A model generated the notes under the pieces. That model had not been told where the DNA came from and did not search any database. It worked only from the letters and a program-made list of their open reading frames with translations. The position numbers and the translations under genes are program-made. Below are positions 1 through 11,521 of a stretch of 64,000 nucleotides of DNA, piece after piece (positions within the stretch are counted from its first letter, which is position 1; each line of letters starts with the position of its first letter). Origin of the DNA: Protopterus annectens (lineage: Eukaryota > Chordata > Ceratodontiformes > Protopteridae); the NCBI RefSeq assembly GCF_019279795.1, contig NC_056731.1, forward strand, positions 859,894,999 to 859,958,998, given 5' to 3'.

Positions 1-1950
1 TGGGGTTTGTCAGAAGAGAAATCACTTGGTGGAGAGAGCAAATATCCCTAAATCCAATTCCCCCTTCTCCCTCCCCATTCCAATGAAGTCAGTCACCACA
101 GACACCTTGAAGTTTGCTTGAGGAGCAGTTTCAGGAGGGATAAAAGTGCTAAGTGTGTGTGGGATACCAAAGACAGATGGAAGCACGTAAGCATGAAAGA
201 AATGCTTGTCCTAATGAAGGCACTTAGCTCTCTGAATAACCTTTGGTCCCCAGGACCTCCTCAGGTTGTTACACAATACCACATGTGGTGCATCAGCAAG
301 CTGGGGGGTGCCAGACCATACCCCATTTGCACACTAATGATGTTAGCTTGCGATATAGCTTCACAGCATGGTCTGACTTTACAGGCATCCTACATATCTT
401 CGGAGTAAAATTATATGGCAGACAAACAGAGCAGGACAAGGACAGCCCCTCAAGAATGGAAGCAAGATCAGGGTGTCTTCCAAGATTTGCGCCATCTGTG
501 GGGAGTTCTTCAAGTAGACATCTTTGCCTCCTCTCTGAACAATCAGCTGGTAATATTCTGCTCCAGAACTCCTTGAAAGAAGGCCTGGAAGACAGATGCC
601 TTTTATTTTCCTTAGGAATATTCCAGCATGCATTTCCACCCTTTCAAGTGATACCCAGGGTACTTCTAAACATTCAGAAGGAATCCCCAAGATCATTGTA
701 ATGACTCCCTTTTCACCCAGGAAAGAGTGTCTCTCCCTTCTTTTGGAAATGTCAGAGACAATTACCACAAGTGTCCTCACAGAATGGATCTGTTCATACA
801 AGATCAGTGGTATTTGATAAACCCTGACCCAACTCAATTTCAGCTGACTGCCTGGATGATAACATCTTAATTCCCTTTAAGAATCTGTTTACTGAGGATG
901 TGCAGCAGGAACTAACGGAGGCAAGAAAGCAAAAGTTAGCAAACGGAAAATGATTTCTAGTTAGAGCCAACAATATAACTAGCACCCATTCATGGATGCT
1001 GTTCTCTGGTTTTACAATATTTGTAATATCTGTGTGGCCTTTCTTACTTTACCAAAGTTAATTTACTGGTCATTTCAACATGTCTGCCCATGGATCCTCT
1101 CCTCTTTCAATGCATTCTCATGTCAAAATGGTTTTGAAAGAGGTAATCTACCTCTGTATCTAAGGCTACTGCGGCAGTGCTTAATATGAAGAACATAGTA
1201 CAGTTGTGTAAGTGAACTCATCATAACAGTAGATATTTAAATGTTCACTGGTACAATAGCTGCTTCTGTCCCTCTACCACTGTTGTTTTTTGGTCAGTTA
1301 TTTATTTAAAGATGTGGACATTTACATTTTGCTGTTCCTAACATTCTCCTTCAGGGTTCAGCCTCCCTCTTTCTGTTGTAATGAAAGCTGTGAAGGGCAT
1401 GGCACCAAAATCTGTTTTTTTAGTCAGCTCAGCTCACACTGACTGAGAGTTTGGATGTGTGGAAGGTGCCCTGAAGATTTGGAAGCTGGTAGGTATAGTT
1501 ACGACTACTGCAGCAGTGATCATTTGATCATCTACTCTTTTGTTAAGTTTACTTACATAACTGTACTTTATTAGAATTATATCCTGCCAAGGATATGACC
1601 AACTGGCCAGCTTTTTAAAGCTTAAGGTCATCTTCAAGATGCCCTAACAGGTGCTTGATTGAGGAGAGCTCCATGTAAAGGGCTGTTAGAGCACCAAAAG
1701 CTTTAGAGCTTTCTTGCATTTTCAATGTGCACTCCTGTAGGCGTTGTGGTACTGACAGTTGGCTAGCAATCCTTCAAGGCTGGGCAGATAAGTCCTGCTG
1801 GAAAAACCTTCCACTACTTTGTTTTTCTGAGGAAAGCGAGTGGGTTTTTAATTCCATGAAATATTGTATTTTAAGCTGGGAGAATTAATTTTCTTAGACT
1901 GTCATTACTTGTCAAGAGATTTTTACTTGTGAATGTTTTTGTGAACAAAT
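1..1950. other. Unassigned non-coding stretch
   Basis: I see no domain, transposon terminus or RNA gene here. The open frames are short, overlap on both strands and have no recognisable motif. The DIRS copy A terminus follows immediately. Confidence 0.5.
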
Positions 1951-1954
1951 TGTG

Positions 1955-2130
1955 TAAAATCTGATCTGAAGTTGTTGTTTTCATTTCATCTTCTACCTGT
2001 GGGACTCAAATCTGGCATGGATTTGACTCAACCATATACTCCAACATCGGATCCAAAATCCAAGCTCTTCCCCTACCCATAATGCTCCGCTCTCCCTCCT
2101 CCCCCTGATCTTGTTTGCTGCTCTTTCTGA
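1955..2130 (+). repeat. Left terminal repeat of DIRS copy A
   Basis: The block around ACCCATAATGCTCC (about 2075) and TTGTTTGCTGCTCT (about 2112) matches ACCCATAATGCTCC and TCATTTGCTGCTTT in the left terminal repeat of copy B (39097-39145). The outermost bases also resemble the B terminus (TCTGATCTGAAGTTGT here, TTGATCTGATGTTGT in B). No right-hand partner exists in the window because the copy is truncated. Confidence 0.65.
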
Positions 2131-2394
2131 ACAGCGTGGGTTGCTTTACTCCAAGCTCTTCAAAGGTTTTTTCGGTACTAGTAAGTTTGTTTTTTGGGTC
2201 TTATCTCCCTTTTTCTTCTTCTGCCTACCCTTTTTCTTCTACCTTTCCAATCCCCACATTGGGTGTTCTGGTTTAAAAAAAATAGTATTCTACTTCTTCT
2301 ATCCTCTCTCTTCTTTCTTCTCTCCTTTTTGAGAGTGTGTGAGTGTACACCTGGATTTTCTTCTTGTTCCCATAGCCAAGACTTCAAAGACGGA

Positions 2395-4570
2395 GTTCAA
2401 GAAGTGTACGTAGTGTGGGTATAAGATTCCTCCATCTGATGCCCACATTCTATGCATGGTGTGTTTGTGGGTTTCCCATTTAGATTCCTCCTGGTTGATT
2501 TGCATGGGTTTCAACCCCCGTGCACTTATCAACAGGAGGCATAAGCTCATTCTGAAGGGCCTATTTCTTCCTCCCACCCAGGCCTCTTCTTCTTACACCC
2601 CAGCTTCTAGGACTCAAACTCCTGCTAAGAAGTTCAGGGACAGAGAAAGAGTCTTAACACAAAGAGCAGGATCGGCTGAGGAAGAGATCCCCTGAGCGGT
2701 CTTCCTTGGCAGAACCACCCTCTAAGTCTAGGCCCAAGCTATCCCGGGGTTCTCCTCAGCTCTGCTCCCCTTGCTTTTCCCTGGAGCCAGAGAGTTCTAG
2801 GGCTAGATCCCCTGCCTCTGCCTCCCCTTGGCATCATTCCTGGCCAGGGTTGGTGGCTTCCTCTGTCCAGTCCACTCGTAGCCTGTCGGAAGCCGAGGTG
2901 GATAGGATGATGTTGAAGTTTCTTGGAGCCCGTATTCAGCTGGGAGACTTGCTTGCTCTGTCTCCCTCCATGAGCACACAATCTGGTTTCCTCCCAATAT
3001 CTCCTTCTCCTATCCAACCTTCAGCTTCAGAGTCTTTAGGTCCGAGGTTTCTAAGTGGTGAGGCATTGGCACTGATGGTCCCTTGCACCTTGACACTGAC
3101 AGTTACCCTGAACAGTTTGGGTTAAATGTCATTGGAACGGATTTACTCTAGGATACATAGCTTTGGCGTCAGCTCCAAGGGGTTGTTGTCAACCGCAAGG
3201 CTGTTGGAGTTGTCTTTCCCCTTGGGGATTCTGCACTTAGAAGTTTGACTCCAACCCCCCCCCTCAGCACCAGGGGCAGCAGCCTAGTAGACTCCGACAC
3301 CAATGTTTTTTGGCTTTGTCTGTTCTGCCTTCTGGGGTCCGCTCACCTTTGGTGTTCGAGGTGGTGGAGAGGGTTCTCTTGGCTCCTTCAAGAGCCTTGA
3401 CACTTTCATTCTCAAATTCTGCCCTGGATCCTCATGTTTCTGGGCCGGAGTGTTCTCTCCTGCCCCCTCAAGGACAGTCTGCTGCCAGACCACTCCAGGA
3501 GGTTCCTCTTCAGGAATTCCGTGAAGCTTCCGAGTCCTCCCCAGAGTTTCCCCCTGACAAGGCCCCTTGGAAGCATACATGCAAGAGGAGGCACATAGAC
3601 TCCCCACCAGAGTCTCTCACTGATGATACAGGCTTGGATGAATGAGAGAGTTCCCCTCAGTCATCCTCTGATGATGTATCATTTGGGGGCATCATGGAAA
3701 TCCTACACCAGAGAGGCGGGTGGTCTACCCTCAAGCCCAACCCTAACGAGTCTTTATTCCTGGAGGCATTTTGCACAGGATCTTCTACTTCCTGGGTATC
3801 TCCCCTGAGGATCCCTTGGTGGATTTAATTTCTAGTAGGGCATGGAAGGAACTGGACACAGTTGAGCCCATCCCCAAGTGCCTAGACAAGGTTCTTAGTG
3901 CTCCATCAGACAGGCCCCATTGGTCAAAGTGTTCCCCAGTTGATGCCATGGTGGTTGAAGCAGCTGCCAAGAAGGAACTGGCCCAGGAGAGCTCCTCGGT
4001 CCATCCTCCAGACAGGGAGTCTAACATGATGGACTGCTTTGGGAAGCGGGCGTATGCTTCAGCCACCTTTGCTCTGTATTGGGCTGAATTATTTGGACCA
4101 TGTTATCAGACTGCAGAGGGACCTGGCTAAGGGGGTCTCTGAGTCTGCCTTGTGGTCCATGTCAGCAGAGGAGAAGGTTTTCTCCTCTCACTTGGCCACC
4201 CTAACTGCCATTTCTAACATGTCCATGAGGCTGCTTTCTCATGTGACTGAGGGTGCCTCTAGAGCTGCCGGGAAGGGTGTTGCCATTAGGTGGCATGCCT
4301 GGCTCTGGCTTTGTGCCTTTTCAGAACCTTTCAAGCCATCATTGACTAATTATCCCTTTGACGGTTCAACTTTGTTTGGCAAAACTGTTTGCAACACTCT
4401 GACCCAGAGCAAGAAAGATGGGAAGACCTTGTCTGCTATCAGGATATGCTTCTCAACTCCACAAAGAATTTTTCGAGGAATCAGCGTGGAGTCAAGAAGA
4501 TGTGGTTTTGGTAGTCGTAGGGTTTTTCCAAGGATGCTCAGGGGTTGTCTTTGCCCAGGGGCATAAGGGG
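2395..4570 (+). pseudogene. DIRS gag relic, copy A
   Basis: Gag-like protein of a DIRS element, spread over several frames and interrupted by stops. The N-terminal part (2400-2540) shows a cysteine/histidine cluster: CGYKIPPSDAHILC followed by further cysteines. This matches the N-terminal cluster of copies B and C. A long Ser/Pro-rich middle follows (about 2580-3640), with an acidic patch near 3600-3670. The C-terminal part (about 4145-4500) is in one frame and carries the class signature AIRWHAWLWLC, close to RRHAWM in copy B and RRHAWL in copy C. The RT fragment lies directly downstream. Gag function in DIRS is inferred from position and similarity between copies. Non-functional as it stands. 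Confidence 0.75.
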
Positions 4571-4789
4571 AAATGACAGACATTGGCCTCATGTCAGAGG
4601 GGGTCTGAAGAACCAGGGGTCTCAAGAATCATTCTCAGACAGACCCTTTCAGCAATCCTGAGGGATTGCCCAGCTGCTCTTCTCTGGAGTCAGTTGGGGG
4701 GGGTATCTCTCTCTGCACCCGATAGCCTGGGAGTCCATCACAAATGATCATTGGGTGCTACAAATAATGTCCAGAGTTTATTTCATCCC

Positions 4790-5115
4790 GTTCCTTCACC
4801 CTCCCTCACCGACAAAACACCTCCCAGACGTTCCACCCAGACAAAGGGAGGAGGCAGCTGTAGAAATCGCCAGGCTGCTCAAAAAGTGAGTTATCCAGCC
4901 CATCCCCCCAGACCAGTCTGAATCAGGCATTTATTCCAGGTTCTTTTTTGGTGCCAAAGAAAACGGGGGACTTAAGACCCATCCTGGATCTCTCTGCCCT
5001 GAACCTGTCCATTGCCAAGACAAAGTTTTGGATGGTCCTTCTACAGTCCATTCTGCCCTTTCTGCAGATGAACGACTGGATGTGCTTTGTGGACTTGGTA
5101 CATGTCTAGACAATA
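4790..5115 (+). pseudogene. DIRS reverse transcriptase fragment, copy A
   Basis: Only the start of the RT domain survives. The translation contains the early RT block FGAKENGGLKTHPGS in one frame and KKTGDLRPILDLSALN in another, so a frameshift lies between them. The second block aligns with KKTEECRPILDVRQLK in copy B (about 42125). No catalytic YxDD block is present. The fragment ends near 5115 where DIRS similarity stops. The intact enzyme would copy the element RNA into DNA. Confidence 0.7.
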
Positions 5116-5130
5116 CTGGAGATTGTAAGT

Positions 5131-5711
5131 TCTGCTAGTTGTATTCACTCATATCTCTCTTTTTTTCTTTATAGTCTAGGACCAACATCCCTCTTTGATC
5201 ATATGCTTTTCTTCACTTTCTCTTTTCTCTTAACACTATCAGAGGTCTGACCTCTTCCACATTGGTAATGCTCTTTTAGATGTCTGCCATTTCACATCTC
5301 TTACCTTTCAGCACTTCACTCTCCATAGTTTTTCCTTTTCTACTATGTGTGTTATGCTTCCACTTGCACTTTTCTCTTTCTAATTTCTTTCCCAAAATGA
5401 TTTGTATCTACATGTGAATGTTCTGCCTTATTTATCTTCTTTGCAATTGCATATGCTTTGGTCTGCATCAGACCTGTTTTATGCCAACAGACAGAAGTGG
5501 ATCACCATTTTACTAATTAATTCTACTTTCCTGCCATGTCACATGAACAACTGTAAACTGAATAAAAGCACACATCTCTGCATGTCTGTCCAGAATGTTT
5601 TTTTCTGAATTTTAGTATCTTGGTAAATGTTATGTTATGTGCATCCAGTCTTCTTTCCTTACCACTGGCATGCTGTTAGATTAAAGCTTATGCTACCTTC
5701 ACTGCCAGTCA
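5131..5711. other. Unassigned pyrimidine-rich stretch
   Basis: T- and C-rich sequence between the truncated end of DIRS copy A and the first TIR element. No coding or structural signal seen. Confidence 0.5.
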
Positions 5712-6019
5712 CATAGCTCTCAACCTCTCGGCACAAAAAATCTGGACAAAGACAAAAATAATGGGGTCCAAAGCCCAAAAAATAGGGACAAATTTTAAAT
5801 ATTGCTCCTATAAACTGAGAAAGTTGCTTGAATAAAAGGTCTTGTGTTACCACACATTTTCTGAAGTCTGAAACTGAAATGCTTGTCACTGTTTAGTGAA
5901 TTCAGTCCTTACTGATTTCCACAAAAGTTCAGAATACCACAAATGTTATGACGAACAGACCTGAAATATGAAGCAAAACTATGGACAGTCTGCGAAAATC
6001 TGGACAGTTGAGAGGTATG
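5712..6019. mobile_element. MITE-like TIR element, copy 1
   Basis: About 308 bp. The left end has CTCTCAACCTCTCGG and the right end TCTGGACAGTTGAGAGGTAT, so the termini are imperfect inverted repeats of the form TACCTCTCAACTGTCCAGA. The interior carries landmarks shared with the other copies: CAAAAATAATGGGG, AGGGACAAATTTTAAATATTGC and GTGATTT-like blocks. No coding capacity. Probably a non-autonomous DNA transposon; the superfamily cannot be named from the sequence alone. Confidence 0.7.
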
Positions 6020-6512
6020 CACAGTGTACAACTTCAATAGCTATAAATAATCTGCTTCTTTTCTCCTGTTTTCTGGTAGCAGTGTTGAAGCAGTCAGTGA
6101 AATTATGGCTGTTGGCATTATCCTGAAGCACAAAATCTTGTTCTCTTCCTAGTTTAAAATTGCCATTATCCTTGCCATTACTAAGTCCTACGGGAAGCGT
6201 GGCACCCTTTACAGATTCACTGAATTTCTGCCATCATTACTCATACTGAAGAAAGTTCAGCCATCAGTTCCCATATATTTCTGCCACTCCTGCTTAGGAG
6301 GACCTGCAGTACCTGTTTCAAATCTATGTTTTTTAATTAGAATTTTATTGTTGTGTTTTACTGATATTATTTCTGTGATCAGAATGCATTTACTTGAGCT
6401 ACTAAAACTGCTACTTTTCACTTAGTTTTCAGTGTCTGTGCAAAACCTAAAAAAAAAAAAGAAAGAAATTGGTGTGACAGCTTGTACATGAATATTGATT
6501 TCTAATAAAACC
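6020..6512. other. Unassigned spacer
   Basis: AT-rich sequence between two copies of the TIR element, with an A-run near 6450. Nothing further recognised. Confidence 0.5.
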
Positions 6513-6836
6513 TAGTCCTTATCCCTCAACCTCGTAATGCAAGAAATGACAAAAAAGCCATAAATAATTGGGGGGGGGGGCAACAAAGGCCCATAATCAG
6601 GGGCAGATTTTGAATACTGCTGTTATCAACTTAAAGTTTTGTTAGAATAACAGGTTTTGCATTAGCATGCATTTTCTGAAGGATATGACATTGGAAACTC
6701 GAATGTCTGTTGTTATTTAGTTACTTCAATCTTCAGTGATTTGCCAGAAAACAACAAATTGTAAGAGGAACATGCCAAGAATATGGGGCAAAAATCTGAG
6801 CATTCTTTGAAAATCTGGACATCTGACAGGTATTGT
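6513..6836. mobile_element. MITE-like TIR element, copy 2
   Basis: Degenerate copy of the element at 5712. It keeps CTCAACCTC at the left, the G-run of the AATAATGGGG block, CAGTGATTTGCCAGAAAAC, and the right end GAAAATCTGGACATCTGACAGGTAT. It has the same orientation as copy 1. Confidence 0.65.
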
Positions 6837-6893
6837 ATCCTGTTTAGTAGTGCTTCCAATCCATGCTTCACCATCTTGTAAAGGACATTATGG

Positions 6894-6959
6894 CTCCTAC
6901 CTCTCAACTTTTCTGCAAAAAAATCTGAACGAAGGCAAAAATAATGGGGGGAACAAACC
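6894..6959. mobile_element. MITE-like TIR element, copy 3, truncated
   Basis: Only the left end is present: CTCCTACCTCTCAAC followed by AAAAATAATGGGGGGAACAA. It stops exactly where the 3' end of the minus-strand L1 begins (about 6960). The remaining part of the MITE was not found on the other side of the L1. Confidence 0.55.
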
Positions 6960-7711
6960 ACATTAACATATTCATAGTTACAAATATTATGCATCACATT
7001 TTTTTGTGTAACTGTCACCAATTCAACACTACATAAATTGCTCAATTCCTGCCCTCCCTTAAATCTCACTCTTCCTCCCAAACATCATTCTGCATGTATT
7101 ATTCCAATTTCCATTTTTTCCATATAATTTACTATTAGTCTTTTCCAAACATCTCAGTTCTTTTAGCTCTGTTACTATATTCAGTACTTGAAAGACAGTT
7201 GGTTTAGGCTTTGATTTCCATTTTCTAGCAAATGCTTTCTTGGCAACCACCACAATTAAACTTAACAAGGCCTTACTATGACTCGGCAATTCAGATTTTC
7301 TATCCCAGCTCAAAAAAAATCAGTTTCTTAGTTACTTCCATTTGCTCACCCAGTATTTCTGACAGAGTAGGCTGTAGGGAAATGTTGAAGTCTGCCAACT
7401 CATTACACTCCTAAAACAAATGTTTTCAGTTACCTCTTTCTTCTCCATCACACCTCCAACATTTGCCATCTACCTGAGGAAAATTCCTTGCAGTCTACTC
7501 TGGGTATGAAAATACCTATGTAGACATTTCCAAGCAAAAATCATAAATCTTTTACACGTTGTTGCACCACTGGGAGCCATAAATATGTTCTCCCATTGTT
7601 TCTTTGTGAATTATTTATCCAGTCTCTCTTCCCAATCTTTTGCATCCTCCTCTGATTTTATATGCCCTACTAGGGTTACCATAATTGTTTGTATGTAAAA
7701 GAGGACGAAAA

Positions 7712-7737
7712 AATATGTGCTTCTACCAGCACATATT
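7712..7737. repeat. Short hairpin, left flank of the array
   Basis: AATATGTGC, an 8-base loop TTCTACCA, then GCACATATT: a perfect 9-bp inverted repeat. Confidence 0.7.
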
Positions 7738-8018
7738 ATTTTATCCTATTAGGGCTGAAGAGCAAAAAAAAAAAAAAAAGGTCCGTGTTTGGGGATTTTG
7801 GATTAGCCGGTATGCCAGTATACAAGCCAATCAAAACCTTGAACAGCGGACCCTCTTCTGTTCAGTGCAGAACATCAAGCAGTTCCGCATTGAATAGAGC
7901 TCCGCTTTTTGATTGGCTCATATACCGGTATACGAGCCAATCAAAAACGCGCACAGTGGACCCTCTTGTGTTCAGTGCAGGACATCAAGCTGTTCCGCAT
8001 TGAACAGAGCTCCGTTTT

Positions 8019-8054
8019 TTGATTGGCTCGTATACCGGTATACGAGCCAATCAA
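8019..8054. repeat. Perfect 36-bp palindrome in the 110-bp array
   Basis: The left half is TTGATTGGCTCGTATACC and the right half is its exact reverse complement. The centre is ACCGGT. Each arm holds a CCAAT box (ATTGG / CCAAT). The sister palindromes at 7799, 7909, 8129 and 8239 are the same sequence with a few changes. Confidence 0.9.
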
Positions 8055-8326
8055 GACCTCACACAGTGGACCCTCTTCTGTTCAATGCAGAACATCAAGC
8101 AGTTCCGCATTGAACAGAGCTCCACTTTTTGATTGGCTCATTTACAGGTATACGAGCCAATCAAAAACATGCACAGCAGACCCTCTTCTGTTCAATTTGG
8201 AACATCAAGCTGTTCCGCATTGAAAAGAGCTCCACTTTTTGATTGGCTCATATCGGTATGCGAGCCAATAAAAAAAAAAAAAAAAAAAACAAAGCGGAGG
8301 AAAGACTCCGATATAGGGATGTCTGT

Positions 8327-8389
8327 TTTTTGAAAATTCTGCGATTTGCCCGGGTTTTAAAACCTGGACAAATCGCAGAATTTTCAAAA
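8327..8389. repeat. Second long palindrome, right flank of the array
   Basis: Two arms of about 31 bases run GAAAATTCTGCGATTTG to its complement, centred on GGTTTTAAAACC. I count two mismatches, both near the centre (CCCGGG against CCTGGA). Confidence 0.85.
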
Positions 8390-11300
8390 ACCGCCCAGAC
8401 AGGAGCCAAAAAAGACAGTTCCTTTGCCAGTTTTCTGCAATAAATTTCTGCAGCCTGTTGCCTATTCTCACTGCCCTTAATTGCAGTAATCCCTATCAAT
8501 AAAATCTCCTTTCTCCATTCTCATGTTGGCTTAGTTCTTAAAATACTTTCTGCTACTTTATGAATATAATATTCTGTATCGCTGTTATTCTCTTTAAGGA
8601 TCTGCATCCAAAATCCTACTCTGTCCTTATTTCTTGAATATCCCTCCTGTTTCATCATCATCCCTTTCCACTTTGAATTATAAAGTTCTGTTTGTGTTAT
8701 GTGTATGAGCCTTAAATGTGCAGCTCCAAAATATCCCTTCAAATCAGGAAGTCCTAAACCACCGTGTTCTATTGGAAAGATCAACTTATCCTACTTGACC
8801 CTTACCCTCTTCCCTTCCCAGATAAATTCCTTCAAATCTTGAACCTGTTTATAAAACTAAAGGGACTAAAAGCAGTTTCACTGCTTGTATCTTGCTATCT
8901 GTATCAATAATTAAGAGCTTTCCAGTTTCTCAATTTGTGCATGGTCATTTTAGTCTCTTCTTGCATATCCTGCCATAAACTAATTCTTTTTAATCCATAC
9001 TACTAAATACTTCATTTTATTGTGTCCCCACAAATGTGGGTATTGCTGGCCCAATTCATGTGTGGTCACATAGTTTAGAGCTATAGCCTTTGTTTTATCT
9101 TCATTAATTTTGTATCCAAAAAAGACTTGAAACTGTCTCAAGATGTCTCACAGCACTGAGATGTCATTTTCCGGATTTATCAGGTACAAAATAATATTGT
9201 CTACAAATAAAACCAACTTTTCTTGATTAACATATCAAATATATCCTTGAATTTATGAGTCACTGGCTCTAAAGATAAAGCAAAAAACAAAGAGGAAAGA
9301 GGCCACCACTGCCTGGTTCCTCTGTTCAGACACAACTTGCCTGAAGGAACCCTCCCACTTTAATTTTTTGCCTCCAGTCCCTCTTATATCCTCCTTATTA
9401 ACATTATTATTGTATCAGAGAATGCAAATGCTTCCATTGCCTTACTCATAAAATCCCAGCTTACTCTGTCAAATGCTTTTTCTGTGTCATGACTTACCTA
9501 CAACAGCGATATTTTCTTACTGTCTATTTCCCCCTAGATCATCATTGTTCTATTAATGTTGTCAAATGTGTGCCTCCCCTTCACAAAACCACACTGATTC
9601 ATATCTATCAATTTTGTCAATACCTTTGCCATTTATTTATTGTTATAGACATAGAAATTTTGTAATCCTGGTTTAAAATTGAAATGGGCCTCTATGAAGC
9701 TGGGTCTGATGTGTCTTTACCGTGTTTAGGTATTAACAGCCACCACAGCTTTCTTCCAGGATGCTGGCGCTTCCCTCCTTTTAAAATACTGTGAAGCAAG
9801 ACCTTCCATGTCTTTATCATTTTTTCCCTCCTAGCTTCCCAACTTCCACAGGAATACTATTCTAGTCCTGGAGACTTTCCTGCAGATTGATTGTGCATCA
9901 CTATTTTTATCTTATCTTCTCCTGTATTAACTGTTAATTGTTGAACCTCATCTACCTGTAATCTTGATATACTTAACTCTTTCATAAATATTTCCATTTG
10001 TGCTGTATCTTAATTTCCACATTTCTCTGCTTTATAGACATTTTCATAACATTTCTGAAATATCTCTAATACCTCTAAAGGATCTCTGGTTATTTTTCTT
10101 GTTATAGTCTCCCTACGTTTAACAACAACCCTTTCTGCTTTCTGTTGCCTAAGCCATTGTGCTTAATGTTTTTGTACTCTGGAGGTATTATCAAAACATA
10201 GTTGCTTAACAGCAGTCTTTCTAAACTCATGCATATTATCTAGATACTCCCTTATTTTGCAGTTGTGGCTCTTCTTGTTCTGTGAGATTTCACTTATTCT
10301 GCAATAATTTAACCTCGGTCAACCTCTCTAAATAATTCCTGTTACTTCTTAACCATATCTCTTTTTCTTTTATTTCTACCCTATCTTTAAACCCCACGTT
10401 CATTTTATCTTGCACACTAGCTTTAACTTCTGAAAAAATTTCTATCTTCCCTAATAACTCCCAAATAATTTCTACTACCCATTCCTTAAATTCATCCCTT
10501 TTTTCTGCTTTTTAGTCTTTCAGTATCAAATATTTTCATTAATTTCTTCAAAAATTCTATCTTTGTTATATTTTCCCTCCCGAGATACATCCTCACTGTT
10601 GCAAATCAAATTTCAGTCCCCATTTCTAAGCAATATTCCCTGTCGAAAAATGATTATTTCTCCTAAAATTTTCTTAAGGGCCATAATAGTAGCTTTAGGT
10701 GGAATATATAAATGCATGCCAGTATAATCCTCCTCCTTTGCCAGTAGCCTTGAACTGCCACAAATCTGCCATTATTATTATTTTTTCCTCTTCTATCACT
10801 ATTGGAGCTCCTCTCACAATTTGCATCAGCATTTCTCTTTTCCTTTGTCTCTGATACTCTGCAGAAAATCCATCCTGAAATCCTTTCTTTATCAGATTCA
10901 TATGCTCACTTCTTTCCAAATGTGTTTCCTGTAACATTGCTGTTTGAATTCTGCATTTCTTAATACAATTCAGTACTCTGTTCATTTTGTCTAGATCTTT
11001 GAGGCCATTGCCATTCCAAAATAATATCGGCAGCATAGCCATTATGATAAGAAGTTATTATCACCAGCTGTTATATATAAAACAGCTTTTTTAAATGTCT
11101 GTTTCCAGCTTTTGTGTTACATGCATCCACTAATATTTGGCAGACTGCTCTTTTATACAGTGGTTTATTGCCATTTACATTTGAACCTATGCAACATTTT
11201 ACAAGACATTAACTTAATACAAACCCACAAAACTATGTACATCTTCAAATAATGAAGTTTAACCCACCTGATATGAACAATTGTCCCATATCGGCAGCTA

Positions 11301-11505
11301 TGCACATAATTGCTGTTGGTTCTTGTCTTATATTTATTCTCCTCCCAGATATTAAAACAGCTTCTATGCCTTTAGAAAACATTAACTTTTAGCCTTAAAA
11401 TGTGCTCTGGCTTTTATTACTTACTATTTGTGTCAGCTTGTCTTCATGGCAACATAAGAACAAAATGTATAGCTGCCCTCAGCTCCAGACTTCTCAACTG
11501 GCACT

Positions 11506-11521
11506 GAACATTTATTTGCTA
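11506..11521 (+). repeat. Target-site duplication, left copy
   Basis: GAACATTTATTTGCTA, repeated exactly at 12969-12984 on the far side of the plus-strand L1. Confidence 0.85.

Larger units (their letters stand above)
1955..5130 (+). mobile_element. DIRS-type retrotransposon, copy A, 3' truncated
   Basis: DIRS elements replicate through reverse transcriptase and integrate with a tyrosine recombinase. This copy has a left terminal repeat (about 1955-2130) that aligns by eye with that of copy B, a degenerate gag (about 2395-4570) and only the first RT segment (about 4790-5115). RNase H, recombinase, internal complementary region and right terminus are missing. The order gag then RT and the gag motifs shared with copies B and C define the class. 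The break after the first RT block is abrupt. The left boundary is approximate. Confidence 0.8.
7690..8410. repeat. Insertion of 110-bp tandem repeats with palindromes
   Basis: Four full units of 110 bp (starting near 7799, 7909, 8019 and 8129) plus a fifth partial unit at 8239. Each unit begins with a palindrome of about 36 bp and is followed by a block containing GTGGACCCTCTTCTGTTCA and AGTTCCGCATTGAACAGAGC. The array is flanked by A-runs (7764-7779 and 8269-8289), then a hairpin on the left (7712-7737) and a second long palindrome on the right (8327-8389). L1 ORF2 sequence lies on both sides, with about 240 bp of the L1 missing when compared with the plus-strand copy. Probably a non-autonomous DNA element or satellite; class not determined. 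Confidence 0.75.
7059..11042 (-). pseudogene. L1 ORF2 relic (endonuclease and reverse transcriptase)
   Basis: ORF2 of L1 nicks target DNA and reverse transcribes the element in place. The N-terminal endonuclease block (11042-10695) shows LFWNGNGLKDLDK, MLQETHLERSEH and a Gly-rich KGGGLYW segment. The RT region is scattered over frames: HDTEKAFDRVSWDFM near 9480 and LFVDNIILYL near 9210, where the normal FADD catalytic block reads FVDN. A C-terminal block, GGLGLPDLKGYFGAAHLRLI, lies at 8770-8690. The extreme C-terminus (7313-7059) matches the plus-strand copies at 12345 and 46200. The palindrome array splits it between 7690 and 8410. Inactive. Confidence 0.75.

Noticed and set aside
243-837. 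Overlapping open frames on both strands near the start of the window
   Set aside because: No motif, mutual overlap on opposite strands and no neighbouring exon signals.
3612-3650. CTGATGA on the plus strand in DIRS copy A
   Set aside because: No stem II or GAAA follows; it is part of the gag acidic segment.
7799-8272. CRISPR-like repeat array
   Set aside because: The units are 110-bp direct tandem copies without unique spacers, in a vertebrate-type L1. The palindromes are part of the unit.
7913-8333. Four overlapping open frames of 66 codons spaced by 110 bases
   Set aside because: They are translations of the tandem palindrome array. The identical spacing and the palindromic DNA explain them; no protein family or start context supports coding.
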